Part shown: positions 45,458-57,679 of the stretch, piece by piece
How the letters are laid out: every line of letters begins with the position of its first letter
Numbering within the stretch: the stretch's first letter is position 1
DNA from: Haberlea rhodopensis
Taxonomy: Eukaryota > Streptophyta > Magnoliopsida > Lamiales > Gesneriaceae
Direction of reading: 5' to 3'
DNA: 64,000 bases
NCBI GenBank assembly: GCA_907163345.1
Contig: CAJQUN010001139.1
Coordinates: forward strand, 37,757 to 101,756
Notes under the pieces: model-generated
What the model was told of the DNA's origin: nothing
What the model saw: the letters and a program-made list of their open reading frames with translations, nothing else
Database searches by the model: none
Made by a program: the position numbers and the translations under genes

Positions 45458-45657
45458 AGTGGTTAGATAACCAGGGAAGAGTGCAGGGTAGCCTTTAGAG
45501 ACAAGTTGGCTAGGTATTCATTTAGGCATGCTTATGCATGTGATGCATATGGTTGTATACGTGATATACTAACATGCTTTGAATATTTTACTCTTGTTAT
45601 CTAACGGCTTATATTATGAACTGCTTTTGGTATTGTTGTTAACTATTGTGTTGCAGC

Positions 45658-48171
45658 ATGGCGAACCTCAATGAAGAGGTAGGAGATGTGGACAGTAGAA
45701 ATGCAAGTATTGCTCAGCCGAACCCTTTACCACCACCTGCTGTGGGCGTGGAGCCCAGTGTACAGATATTACTGCCAGGGGAGCTCAGTTTGAAGCAGTT
45801 TCTGAGTTTCCATCCGCCCATGTTTGAGGGGACTGAGTCTGGTGAAGTAGCTGAGGAGTGGTTGGAACGTATAGAGCAGATACTTGTGACTGCACCTTGT
45901 GCACTCACGGCATGGCTGAGGTTAGCAGAGTTTCAGCTGGCTAAGAAGCCTGCTATGTGGTGGAAGACCACCGTGATGGAGCTGAGAGCTCTAGGTATGG
46001 CAGTTGACTGGACTGTATTCCGGACCCGGTTCCTTAACCGGTATTTCTCTGCAGCTGCCAGACAATTGAAGGAGGATGAGTTCAACAGTTTGAAGCAGGG
46101 TAGCATGTCCGTAGCAGACTACGCTATGCAGTATTCCTCACTGCTGAGGTATGTACCTCATATTGCTGTCAACAGCCATGCCAAGATGAGGAACTTTCTG
46201 AAAGGTCTGAGGCCGGAGCTATTCGATAGGGTTATCTCTAACAACCCCAGCTCGTTTGACGACGCCCTGACACGGGCAGAGTTGGCAGAGATTGCCGTAG
46301 ACGCATACAAGGATGTTGTACCCCCTTTTGTACCATCACAGAGGCCTACTACTGATAGTCTGAGGCCACGAGGGGATCAGTTTAAGGCTCGTGGGGCCTC
46401 ATCATCTTCCAGGTTTAGTGGGAAGAAGTCTCATGGACAGAAGCAGAACACCCGGGGGCACACACAGGGAAGCAGGACAGAGGTAACCAGGTGTACCAAC
46501 TGTGGAGGAAGGCATTTGTTACGTGACTGTCGAGGTTGCTATATCTGTGGCAAGATGGGCCACATAGCTCGGGGTTGCCCCAATCGGGCAGTTCAGACAG
46601 ATTCAGGGCCGAATAGGCCAAGGTTTGATGCTGGGAGGGCACCACAGAGGCAGCAGTTTGCACCACGACCCCTGGGAGGTCAGATGACAGGACCGCCGCA
46701 GGGACAGGTGTATGCACTGACCAGGGAGCAGGCCGAGGCAGCCCCAGAGGAGGTCATTGCTGGTACGTGTCATTTACTTACGTACCCTGCACTTATATTG
46801 ATAGATACAGGTGCTTCCCATTCCTTTGTATCTACTGCCTTTGTGGAAGGACACCATTTGTGCTCGTCTCTGTTACCCACGCCTCTCATGGTCTCGACAC
46901 CCACGGGGAAGCATGTGATTGCGGATCGACAGTTATCTGATTGCCTCATTTATTTTGAGGGCAATGATCTGAGGGCCGATTTGATTCAGTTAGAGATGGC
47001 AGACTTTGACTGCATTATCGGCATTGATGTGTTGAGCAGATACCGAGCTATGGTAGATTGCCAAAAGAGGATGGTTCGCTTTCTGTCTGATCAGGGGTTC
47101 CAGTGGACTTTTTATGGGGACGGCTCTCGTCCAAAGATACCAGTAATCTCTGCGGTTAAGATGTCGCGGTTATTGGAACGTGGCCATACTGGGTACCTTA
47201 TTTATGCTATGGATGCTTCAGAGGAGAAGGAAGTGAGAGCCGAGGACATTCCAGTTGTGGCAGAGTTCAGTGATGTGTTTCCAGATGAGATTCCGGGATT
47301 TCCGCCTGTCAGGGATGCGGAGTTTGCTATTGAGCTGCTGCCAGGGACATCAGCCATTTCTCGTGCCCCATACAGGATGGCACCGGCAGAGCTGAGGGAG
47401 CTGAAGGTACAGTTACAGGAGCTCCTCGACAAGGGATACATCCGTCCTAGTGTATCGCCTTGGGGAGCGCCAGTCTTGTTCGTGAAAAAGAAGGATGGAT
47501 CAATGCGTCTGTGCATTGACTACAGGCAACTGAACAAGGCTACAGTGAAGAACAGATATCCGCTTCCGAGGATTGATGATCTGTTCGACCAGCTTCAGGG
47601 TACGGAGGTGTACTCCAAGATAGATTTGAGGTCAGGCTATCACCAGGTACGGGTTAGAGCTGGTGATGTCCAAAAGACGGCTTTTAGAACTCGGTATGGA
47701 CACTATGAGTTCTTGGTGATGCCGTTCGGTGTGACAAATGCACCTGCAGTCTTTATGAGCCTGATGAACAGAGTATTTCAGGAGTACCTCGATCAGTTTG
47801 TGATCGTGTTTATTGATGACATCCTGGTCTATTCGAGGAATGAGGAGGATCATGCCGATCACCTGAGGATAGTACTCCAGATCCTCAGAGATCACCAGTT
47901 GTACGCCAAACTCAGCAAGTGTGAGTTTTGGCTGAACAGTGTTGCATTTTTGGGCCATATCATATCACGAGAGGGGATATCAGTAGACCCGAGGAAGATA
48001 GAGGCAGTTATGGATTGGTCTACCCCTACTTCAGTCAGTGAGATTCGAAGTTTTCTTGGTCTGGCTGGCTATTATCGACGTTTCGTCGAGGGTTTCTCAA
48101 AGATCCGCCAAGCCACTTACACAGCTGACTCAGAAGGGAGTCCCATTTTGTTGGTCAGAGGCTTGTGAGCA
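45658..48171 (+). pseudogene. gag-pol: GYP-4 Gag, protease and reverse transcriptase
   Basis: Start chosen at the ATG of MANLNEEV (45658), the position of the GYP-2 start. Gag capsid domain at ~residues 60-170 (EEWLERIEQI, FRTRFLNRYF). Zinc knuckles at ~279 (CTNCGGRHLLRDC, CX2CX3HX4C) and ~294 (CYICGKMGHIARGC). Protease LIDTGASHSF, aspartate at 383. RT with FIDD at 718. Gag and Pol are in one frame, with no stop between them. Compared with GYP-3, one extra base at about 48105 shifts the frame just after YYRRFVEGFSK, so the frame ends at 48171. A single indel like this could be a sequencing error. Function: the particle protein and replication enzymes of the element. Confidence 0.95.
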
Positions 48172-48757
48172 GAGCTTCCGGGAATTAAAGCACAGACTGA
48201 CTACTGCGCCAGTTCTAGTGATACCCAAGGAGAACAAATGATTTGTTCTTTATACCGATGCATCTCTACAGGGCTTAGGGTGCGTACTGATGCAGGACAG
48301 ACATGTAGTGGCTTACGCTTCGAGACAGTTGAAGCCACATGAGACGAGGTATCCAGTCCATGATCTGGAGTTGGCAGCTATAGTGTTCGCCTTGAAGATA
48401 TGGCGACACTACTTATACGGTACCTCATTCACCATCTTCACTGATCACAAGAGCCTGAAGTTCTTGTTTACACAGGCTGAGCTGAACATGAGGCAGAGGA
48501 GATGGATGGACCTGCTGAAGGACTACGATTGTGAAATCGAATATCACCCGGGAAAAGCAAATTTGACAGCCGACGCTTTGAGTCGGAAGGTGAGGAGCAC
48601 AGCAGAGGATGCTATGTCTCTGTCAGATATGTTTGGCTCCTACTGCCATTTGGGATTCGATTATGATGTATCTTCTTCACCAGTACAGGTTTTGACCTTG
48701 CTAGCTGAGCCTGTTATATTTGATCACATCAGGAAGGCTCAGGGGACCGATGTAGAG
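48107..48757 (+). pseudogene. pol: GYP-4 RNase H segment (one stop, frameshifts at both ends)
   Basis: In the frame after the 48105 shift: connection sequence KGVPFCWSEACEQSF, then a TGA at 48238-48240 where GYP-3 has an arginine codon and GYP-2 a lysine codon (CGA-to-TGA would be a methyl-C change). RNase H follows: LYTDASLQGLG, DLELAAIVF, TDHKSLKFLF and the ADALSRKV block. One extra base near 48758 ends the frame. RNase H removes the RNA strand after copying. Confidence 0.92.
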
Positions 48758-50213
48758 GGTTCAGAGATGGATGTTAGTGGTTCATTCAGGACAGCCATCG
48801 AGATTCAGAGTGGCTGATGACGGTTCTATGAGACTTGGCGACAGATGGGTGGTTCCAAATGCACCTGAGTTGCGTCAGGGTTTATTACAGCGAGCTCATT
48901 GCAGTAGGATGAGTATCCATCCAGGTGGGAAGAAGATGTATAAGGATCTACGCAGCCAGTTCTGGTGGAGGCGTATGAAACAGGATGTCACCTCTTTTGT
49001 CAAGCGTTGTTTGATTTGTCAGCAAGTGAAAGCTGAGAGACAAAGGCCTGGAGGTGAACTAAGAAGTTTAGAGGTACCCGAGTGGAAGTGGCAGCACGTA
49101 TCTATGGATTTCGTGACCCACTTGCCGAGGACTGTTTCGGGTTTTGATGCCATCTGGGTAATCGTGGACAGATTGACTAAGAGTGCTCATTTCATTCCCT
49201 ACTGTATGACCTTCACACACTTAAGAATGGCGCAGTTATATGTCAGAGATGTGGTGAGACTGCACGGGATCCCTGTTTCGATTGTGTCAGATCGAGATCC
49301 GCGGTTTACATCTCACTTTTGGGAGGGTCTGCAGACAGCTCTAGGTACAGAGTTGAGGTTGAGCACAGCCTATCATCCCCAGACGGACGGACAGACCGAG
49401 CGTACGATACAGACGCTCGAAGATATGTTGAGGGCTTGTGTGCTGGAGTTCGACACTTCATGGCAGGACTCGATAGCCTTGGTGGAATTTTCTTACAACA
49501 ACAGCTACCAGGCAAGTATTCAGATGGCTCCTTTCGAGGCCCTCTATGGTAGGCGTTGTAGGTCACCCTTGTGTTGGGATGACATGGACCGTAAGTCGGT
49601 TGGAGGACCTGAGTTGGTTCAAGAAATGGAAGAGAAAGTTAAGGTTATCAGAACAAAGATGAAGGCAGCTCAGGATAGACAGGCAGCATATGCCAATCAG
49701 CGGCGTAGACCGTTGGAGTTTCAGTTAGGCGACAGAGTGTTTTTAAAGATCTCACCCTTCAGAGGCGTAGTACGGTTTGGGATGCGAGGGAAGTTATCCC
49801 CGAGGTATGTAGGGCCGTATGAGATCTTACAGCGTATTGGTACTCTGGCGTACCGGTTGGCTTTACCGCCCTCTCTGTCTGGCATACACGACGTTTTTCA
49901 TGTGTCTATGCTGAGGAAGTATGAGCCAGATCCCTCACATGTGTTGCAGCCTTCAGAGGTGCAGATTGAGTCCGATGTTTCTTATGTGGAACGGCCTATC
50001 AGGATTTTGGATAGAGCAGGCCGCAGACTTCGGAACAAGGTTATTCCTATGATCAAGGTACAGTGGGATCGTAGGGGTGTCGAGGAGGCCACGTGGGAGA
50101 CAGAGCGACACATGGTGCAGCACTATCCAGAGTTATTTTCTGGTATGCGTTTATATACTGTTTTATTTCTGGTTAGCAGCATGTTTGATTTCGGGACGAA
50201 ATCCTATAAGTAG
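48758..50213 (+). pseudogene. pol: GYP-4 integrase with chromodomain
   Basis: Open from the 48758 shift to a stop at 50211-50213, over 480 codons. HHCC zinc module (HCSRMSIHPGG to CLICQQVK), catalytic core (MDFVTHLP, VSDRDPRFTSHF, DGQTERTIQTLEDML), GPYEILQRIG, FHVSMLRKY and chromodomain VQWDRRGVEEATWETE. Integrase joins the cDNA to chromatin and the chromodomain directs it to heterochromatin, as known for chromoviruses. Overall 45658-50213 has only three breaks. Confidence 0.94.
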
Positions 50214-50221
50214 GGGAGTAT
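50208..50221 (+). other. Polypurine tract of GYP-4
   Basis: AAGTAGGGGAGTAT directly before the 3' LTR, preceded by TTTCGGGACGAAAT. It primes plus-strand DNA. The same pair of motifs ends the LARD interiors. Confidence 0.85.
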
Positions 50222-51247
50222 TGTGATATCCCCGAAATGATTATGTGATTTTAATCATTAAGTTATATTGTGATGTTAAGGTGTTAATTCATGGGATTGG
50301 ATAAATTTTATTGGGGAGATTTACTTCAGGGTGCATGTAACATGTATTGGGTTTTTGGGGTGTGTATTGTTTGTTTTGGTAAAGCATGCAAAAGGGTAAT
50401 TGAAGTATTTTGTTGAGAAAATACTATAAATATCATGTGGGGATATTTTAAATACATCGTGCTAATTCGGGACCAAAACATAACACATCAAACCACCCAA
50501 CACTTAACCACCCCCCCCCCCAACCCATACTTTGACTCAGCATGAGCTGGCCATGCTTCCACTTGGCTCAATAATTTAACACCTTTCCAGCACTCCAAAT
50601 TTCGAACCTCCTCTTCCAAAATACCATCCAGCAGCTGCTAAGCAATTTTAGGAGGAGCCCTTCCATTTCCATCGCCTGGAAATCCTTCAAAAATCGGGGC
50701 AAAGTAGGGTGAGAAACCTACCCTGTTTCTTTCTGGAAAACTGGTTTGGTTCTACTTTTGAGCATGGTGAAAAACGGCATGTTAGCATATGTTTCTTGAA
50801 ACCTGTGATTTAAATGCTTACATGGTGTTTTTATGAGTCTCTCTGTAATTTTCCTTAAGCATGATGCATGTTTTATGTGGAAGATTTAAGCTTGTGAAAC
50901 GTAGTGCTCAAAAATCTGGGTAGAGATTTCCTCTGTTTTTCTGGAAAACGTGGGTTGGGAGTGTTTTTGAGGAGGTGTTATCATGCATGATAAGCTTATA
51001 TTTTGGAGAACCTCTGATGTAAAAATATGCATGGTAGTTTTTTGAAGCCCTTGGAATGTTTAGTTGAGCACGATTTATGTTATATGTGTTAGTTTTAATA
51101 GCTTGAAAAGTGGTGCTCACAAATTCTGGAAATGAAAATGTGCCCTGTTTCCAGAAAAAGTTGATCCAGTACTTGTTTAAATGATCGATGTTTATGCATG
51201 TAGGTTTATGCTCAGGGTGTATATTGGTTTGAATACACTCAGGGTAG
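50222..51247 (+). mobile_element. GYP-4 3' LTR, part 1
   Basis: Matches 43143-44170 except for a C/T at the ATAC.TCGTG site, the poly-C run, T/C in AGTA.TTG and one T lost in TATATTGG. It stops at GGTAG, where LARD-4 begins. Confidence 0.96.
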
Positions 51248-53796
51248 TGTAAGGACCCCAAGCCCTTAAACCTTGATTAGTGTATTAACCACTATGTGTG
51301 GTACATGCTTTCTATAAAATGTCAATCGGGAAGCTCTGATGATACTTAATCATTGCCTGTCAATGAAAGACTCATATGTTTGCCCTTTACCAACCCCTTG
51401 GTGCCACTTTTCACATTGTAAACTTTTATAAAAAAATTTGGGCAGAGTCTCCCCATAAATAGAGCTATCCCAAAAAAAGAGTACAACACATAACAAAATT
51501 CCCGGCCAGGGAAAGCATAATACTCAACAGAAAGCAGTAATACAAGTAGATTCCCAGCCAGGGAAGACACCACACATATGTCAACAAAAGTGGGTTCCAA
51601 CACCCACATAATACACCAATGACTCTCATATCATTCTAGCAATTCAACCTAATTGCATGCAACCTTAAATGAAAGAGAGAAAGGCTCATGCCTTTATATA
51701 CAATCCATATACAAGTATAATCGTGCTCACATGCGAGCATCATGACTATGTATAAATCCTCAGGTGTATATATAGGTACTCTATACGATACCGTGCTCCA
51801 TCAAGCCCTGGTACCACGATCCTGGAAGTACCTCAAATCAACAGCTCGAGCTCAGCTCCATAGCCATCGATGTACCTGTCCACCTGTCCCAACAGAGACA
51901 GCCCCCAACGGGGTGAGCATACCAATACACAAAATCCCATAATCATAATAATGAAATTCATAATTTACAACACAAGTAAATACTAATGAATTTAAATGAT
52001 ACTCCCTGGATGGCAACATCCTCATCCGGGATTCCGTGTACTGTCCCTGTTCTCACAACATCAAACTCATCAAATCTCAAAAATCAGTAAATCAACGCAT
52101 TGATTAACTCATCGCATGCCTAATACTCGAATATCAACAGATAGTGGTTGCAACTCATTAATCATGCAAATATAGATATCTCAATATCTAATACTGATTT
52201 CACAACCTCGCTATCAATCACGGATAGCTCGAATGCCTAGCATTTATTTTACCAATTCTTCATTATACATAGACATCTCAAATGTCTTATAATGAATACA
52301 TGATCCCCACGATCATTCTCAGGCATCTCAAATGCCCTACAATGGTCATATAAACCCAGTACCCCATATATCATGCAAGAGTCATCCTACTCTAGGGTCA
52401 CGCACGCTACAAGCGGCGATATCAAGATTTGGGTCATTCCTTGGCTATATCAACATATATATATATAATCCTCATGCGCGATTATTCAATGAAATCACAG
52501 TTCATTATGCATTCACAAATGCCCAAATATATAGAAATGCTCGTACGTCGCACGTACCTTAAATCTCCGAAGTCCGAGCCAAACCTTGCCCGAGTTCCAT
52601 GCCCCGAGGAACGATGTGCTAACACAATAAATAATTCACAATTATTTACGAACATGCAACCCATGCTCAAGCACACCTATATCCCTCAAAATATTGTCAA
52701 CACACGACAATCAACCTTTTAAAAGACCCGGGGCAGGGTACATGCAGGGAGGGAAATAAATGAGACAATATCGAAATTGTTCAAGAACACCCTACAAAAA
52801 TCGAACCCGAATCTCACAATTTCGAACCCAAATAATTCCATAATTCATCTAAAATGTGAATTAATCAATCCATAGCATGAATAATCATCCCACATGCCAA
52901 ACCCCCAAATTTTCGAATTTCAAGCCCTAAATTCGAACTCAATTAAGCATCAACAATACATCTACACATGTAATAAATGACCCATAACAAGAATCGCCAC
53001 ACCCCTTCCAAAGATCACAATTTTCGAACCCACTTCACCCACACATCCAAAAATTCGAACCACAACCAACGAAATTCGAATAAATTCGAGCCAATAAATC
53101 ACAATTAGGCAGGGAAATACATCACAAGCATGGAAAAGGGGGTTAGGAAGGTTACCCAAACGAAATCGGAAGAAATCGAACGAAAAATCGAAGAACCCTA
53201 GAAATTGGGGATCGGCGCACTTCCGCAAATTCCGACTTCCACACGCGAAGAAACTTCGAATTGATGGAGGGGAAAGAAGCGCCTCGCCGAGACGACGCCG
53301 TGGGTAGGTCGGACGCGCCGATCGGCGGCCGGACGGCGGCGGGCGCACGGCCTGAAGCCGCGGGGCAGGGGAGGCGACGGGAAATCGCGCCGACGGGAAA
53401 GAGAGAGGAAGAAGAGGGCTGAAATGAAATTATTTCGGAAATTTTGGGTTCAAATGGTATTTATAGCAAAAATACCCCGAAAAATTAATAGCCCCACAAA
53501 TACATCATGATTCCTTAAAAATCATCTGTTTTCAAAAATTCTCTCTCTAACTCCAAAACCCCCCTACCGGTGCTCACACAGCACCCGAGATCCCGAGACA
53601 CATTAAAAAACCCAACTCTTAGGTTTTTCACCGAAATGTGAATACAATCTCAACCTCTGGATCCAACGATCCCAACTACCCAATTAAACGAGCCCAGAAG
53701 GCCCAACACCTCCGTTAATTTCCAAATCGCCACGTAAAACCACTTTAGGGATTATTAACACTACGGGATTAACACCTATAATCCCTGGTCATCACA
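51248..53796 (-). mobile_element. LARD-4 3' LTR
   Basis: 2549 bp. TATA box at 53458-53465 (element strand), GC-rich leader 53280-53400, ACGT inverted repeat near 52542-52556, CTCAA hairpins AGACAT/ATGTCT (near 52271) and GGCAT/ATGCC (52322-52336). Confidence 0.95.
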
Positions 53797-56489
53797 ATAT
53801 CCCCCACTAAAAGAATTTCGTCCTCGAAATTAGCACTGGTGTATCACATAACACCCAGGCTACACAACAACATGAAGCCAGAACCTCGATTCTTGACCAT
53901 ATCAGAATCGTATAAATAAACGCAAGGGTACCTACCTCGCATCAACTCTGAAACAAGGCGACTTACCAATACCAACATATCACCCAAGAGGTAAAACGTA
54001 CCTCGATGCGGGTCATCCAAAAAGTCAGTCCCTCATGACTGCAACACAACCGATACTTACGACTGTAGATCGGACAGTCACCTTAGTTCTAACACAACTA
54101 GTAAGAACGCAACCTGAATGACACCTCAACCGTGAAAAACGTCGACCTCGTGTCAAACTCTGGAGTGGAATAGACTTCCAAATCCATCATAACGTCAAAG
54201 AGCGTCAGCACAACTCAACGCTAATAATCCAAAAGCAGTTAGTCAACTGAAACTGTAAGGATTCGAATCGCTCCTGATTCTATCGTAGATATCATTCCAT
54301 GACATCTCTATCAAGACTCACGATGTCTAACATACATCATTACGAGGAAAACACTAGCATTCCACGGTATATCCATACCAGACCTGGTCCCCACTATACA
54401 GACCATCTCCATCCAAGGAGCAGTTGCACCCTCTGCAACTCGGATCGGGCAACTCACGGCCACCGATCCACACAAAAGACATCTCACAAGATGTCCACCT
54501 CTGGATATCCCAAGGACCACATCCTGGTCAAAATAAACAATCGAGACTCCACAGAGTTTCAAATTCTGAAAGGACATGCAATAAACCCATTGCATCCTCA
54601 ACACTTGGGTCGTCAGCGACACCCAACAAATCCAAAATTCCTGCCATCCCTTGATAATCCTAGGATTTAACAATCCAAATTTGGGAAGGCTATCGCATAA
54701 CTCTGAGGGAAACACCAATAATGAAGTACCTTAACCCTCACAGGATAATCCCTCCTCAAGGGAAGTCAACTAACTTCACGATTATCCCTCATGATCATCG
54801 TGCCATGGAGATTCCCAATCTCAAGGTGTTCCATATCTCACATCAGAGATTTAACCATCCTAAAATAGCATAACTCTATGCTTAACAGAGAGGAAATCAA
54901 TAACTGGCATCCGTATACTCACCGGTATACCTGCCTAAGTATTGACATCGCATGCATACTCAATGCACTTGGCTCGGGTATCTACAACATACCCCTAAGC
55001 CCCAAACACAACTGTCAATCCTGAGTCATTCCCATCCAGGAGAATGAAAATCGACGATCAACAACACGGCGTGATTCTCAAAATCAACACCACATGTACC
55101 AACTTACCGAATCTTTCAAAGATTCCCCAAATAGGTATAGTACTACTCCCCTTCCTCACAAGGGAAGTGCCATCGAACTCGAGATCCACTAGTCTCGAAC
55201 CACTGTTCGGAAAAACTGGATACAATAACACCCATTGCATCCCAAATACACGGATTCCCTTAGATTGAGTCAATAACGACCTGATGTCTCTCTTGTTGGT
55301 AATCCAACATCCTGAGCTGTCCCAGACAAGTCTCACCAAGATTAAACACAAACGTATACACGTTTCAGTGAGGCATGCACAACCTCAGTCTCAAATGACA
55401 TGGTGACTACTAGGGTCCACCACAATCCACATAGTATCGTCTTACGATTTGCCAACTTGGTTCCAACGAGCAGTATAACGGCTCTAGCAAGCCCCTCATG
55501 GTGCTGCACACACACGGCAGACAAACTAGCCGCTGCCTCTCTAGGTTCACCTCAAACCTACCAATAAGATGGATGTTTCCGCACGTCATACCATACCGTC
55601 GGAAGAAAACTCAATAGAGTAGTGGGTCTTTATCCAACATTCTTCTAATGCCGATACACCCTGGACACTCCAATGTCCCTATGTACTTAACATAACCTGA
55701 TCCTACTCCCTTAGGACTCATCCTACACCCTCAAGGGTGGTGTGACCATGTCTACCACATGTCACATCGACAGAAAGCGAGTAATTTCCTCATGATTACT
55801 CATGTCGTCAAATCTCATGGCCAAGAGCCATTCCAACGAGCATACCTCAAGGGTATCACCACTCGTAAAATGATCACCCCAAACGTAAGCTGCGGTACAA
55901 TCACATGTACAGCGCATCCAACCATTCCTCAAGCAACCCGCTCGGTATAAGGGTCACGTCAATCGGTGCCGCACACACCACCTTGTGCTCGGTACTGGCA
56001 CCCAATGCATACCACTGAATACGTATACTCAACGCATCGATCATCGTAACGATGATGCATGTCTAATAAGACATCTCCTACACCATCGTCATCGTCATCC
56101 TGTGACGATACATGTCATCCACAATCATGCTAGTAAAATAGGCATAATAAAACATGTATATCAACGCATGCCAGATACAATAAAGCTAATAGAATAGCAA
56201 TATCTCATACCTCATCGCTAACAATATAGCGGCATACCTGTCTCCGTCGCTCAATAATAGTGCAAAATCAGCACCCATCGCTCAAAGGCGGCAAAATCCT
56301 GTGCTGAGTACATAGCGGCACAATCCCTCGCTATAGAATCGACGGCATGACACCTCGTCATATAATAAGTGGCATGAAACCTTGCTATACACCTGAGCAT
56401 GAATCATCGTCCACATAATAGCGGAAAGAGGCATCGCTATCAATATATACGGCGGCACGAATCATCGCCAATAATCACAAAGAGGTGAA

Positions 56490-57015
56490 TCATCATCATC
56501 GACACAGCGGGACACATCACCGCTATCATCCGTGTCCGGCGGTATAAACCATCGCCAATCAATATAGCGGAATGAACCGTCGCTATAAATACACCTGGCG
56601 GAATGAACCCTCGCCAATCAATATAGCGGAATGAACCGTCGCTATAAATACAAATCGACACAGCGGAACACATCACCGCTATCATCCGTGTCATCACAAT
56701 GGAATGAATATAAATCGACACACAGCGGGACACATCACCGCTATCATCCGTGTCATCACAATGGAATGAATATAAATCGACACAGCGGGACACATCACCG
56801 CTATCATCCGTGTCATCTCAATGGAATGCATCATCATCCTCTCTTGAGTCAGTCATCATCAGTTATGTTAATGCTTCCCCGCTCAGTATGGTATACCTCG
56901 CCTCCATGTGCCAGCGGGCCTCCCCCCTCCCGCTCCACATGCGCAGCGATAATGCGTACCTCGCCTCCATGTGCCAGCGAGCCTCCCCCCTCCCGCTCCA
57001 CATGCGCAGCGATAA
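56490..57015. repeat. ~60-bp hairpin array and adjoining ~62-bp duplication in LARD-4
   Basis: GACAC..AGCGG recurs at 56501, 56657, 56717 and 56779 (periods 60 and 62 in the last three), each with AGCGG...CCGCT between GACAC and GTGTC arms. 56895-57015 holds two copies of a CCTCGCCTCCATGTGCCAGC unit. The copy number and unit length differ from LARD-1, LARD-2 and LARD-3. Confidence 0.85.
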
Positions 57016-57663
57016 AGCGTAAGCATTAAAACCTTAACTGTGATCGCCCTGACTCGTGGAATACACCTCTTTATCCCACATCACAATATGCAACAATAAT
57101 GCATAATCTGCAACAACAATGCAAAATCACAATATGCAACAACAATGCATAATCTGCAACAACAATGCATAATAACATGTATCATAACCGTAATGCATCA
57201 CATTGCATTCATCATGTGTCACACAGACAAACATAAATACATGTTACTGTTGGGATACCCGTACGTCGCTTACGTACTCCATATTTCCTGTAACCTGCAA
57301 CCCTCATGGTTAGCAACAATAGTCATATACGCTATGCATCAATCATCCAATGCATAAATGCAACCACTTGCAAGTCAATACGTATACCAAGACATGTTAC
57401 CCTCGGAAATATCCCTTTACCTGATTCTCTCACAATAATCAGATTCCTTGGCACGTAACATACGGAGTGCCAGACATTACCACTAATGCCATCATATCGC
57501 GTCGCACACGATTCCTGCAATCACACTGATTAGCAACACCACTTTTCATATCAGAAAAAGCACATAAACAACTAGTTGTGTCATACAACATTAATGCCAT
57601 CATGCATAAGTATGTGCTATCAATAAATTCTTAGGCCCTTAACAGCCCCAATGAGCAACCACT

Positions 57664-57675
57664 GCTCTGATACCA
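57664..57675 (-). other. Primer-binding site of LARD-4
   Basis: GCTCTGATACCA on the plus strand, four bases from the LTR at 57680. Confidence 0.93.
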
Positions 57676-57679
57676 CTAA

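Larger units (their letters stand above)
53797..57679 (-). mobile_element. LARD-4 interior (non-coding)
   Basis: Polypurine tract and TTTCGAGGACGAAAT at the 3' end (53797-53830). 53840-55970 is unique AT-rich sequence collinear with LARD-2. 56200-57020 holds hairpins and arrays. The PBS is at 57664-57675. There is no domain of gag or pol. At 56097-56120 it is shorter than LARD-1 and LARD-2, lacking the ATGCCAACTC...GTGACGATACATG repeats seen there. Confidence 0.88.

Noticed and set aside
49306..49566. Short frames opposite the pol genes
   Set aside because: Shadows of integrase and RT coding sequence on the other strand.
50214..50222. Envelope-like or extra third gene after integrase
   Set aside because: Only a few bases separate the chromodomain frame's stop from the 3' LTR; there is no room for another gene.
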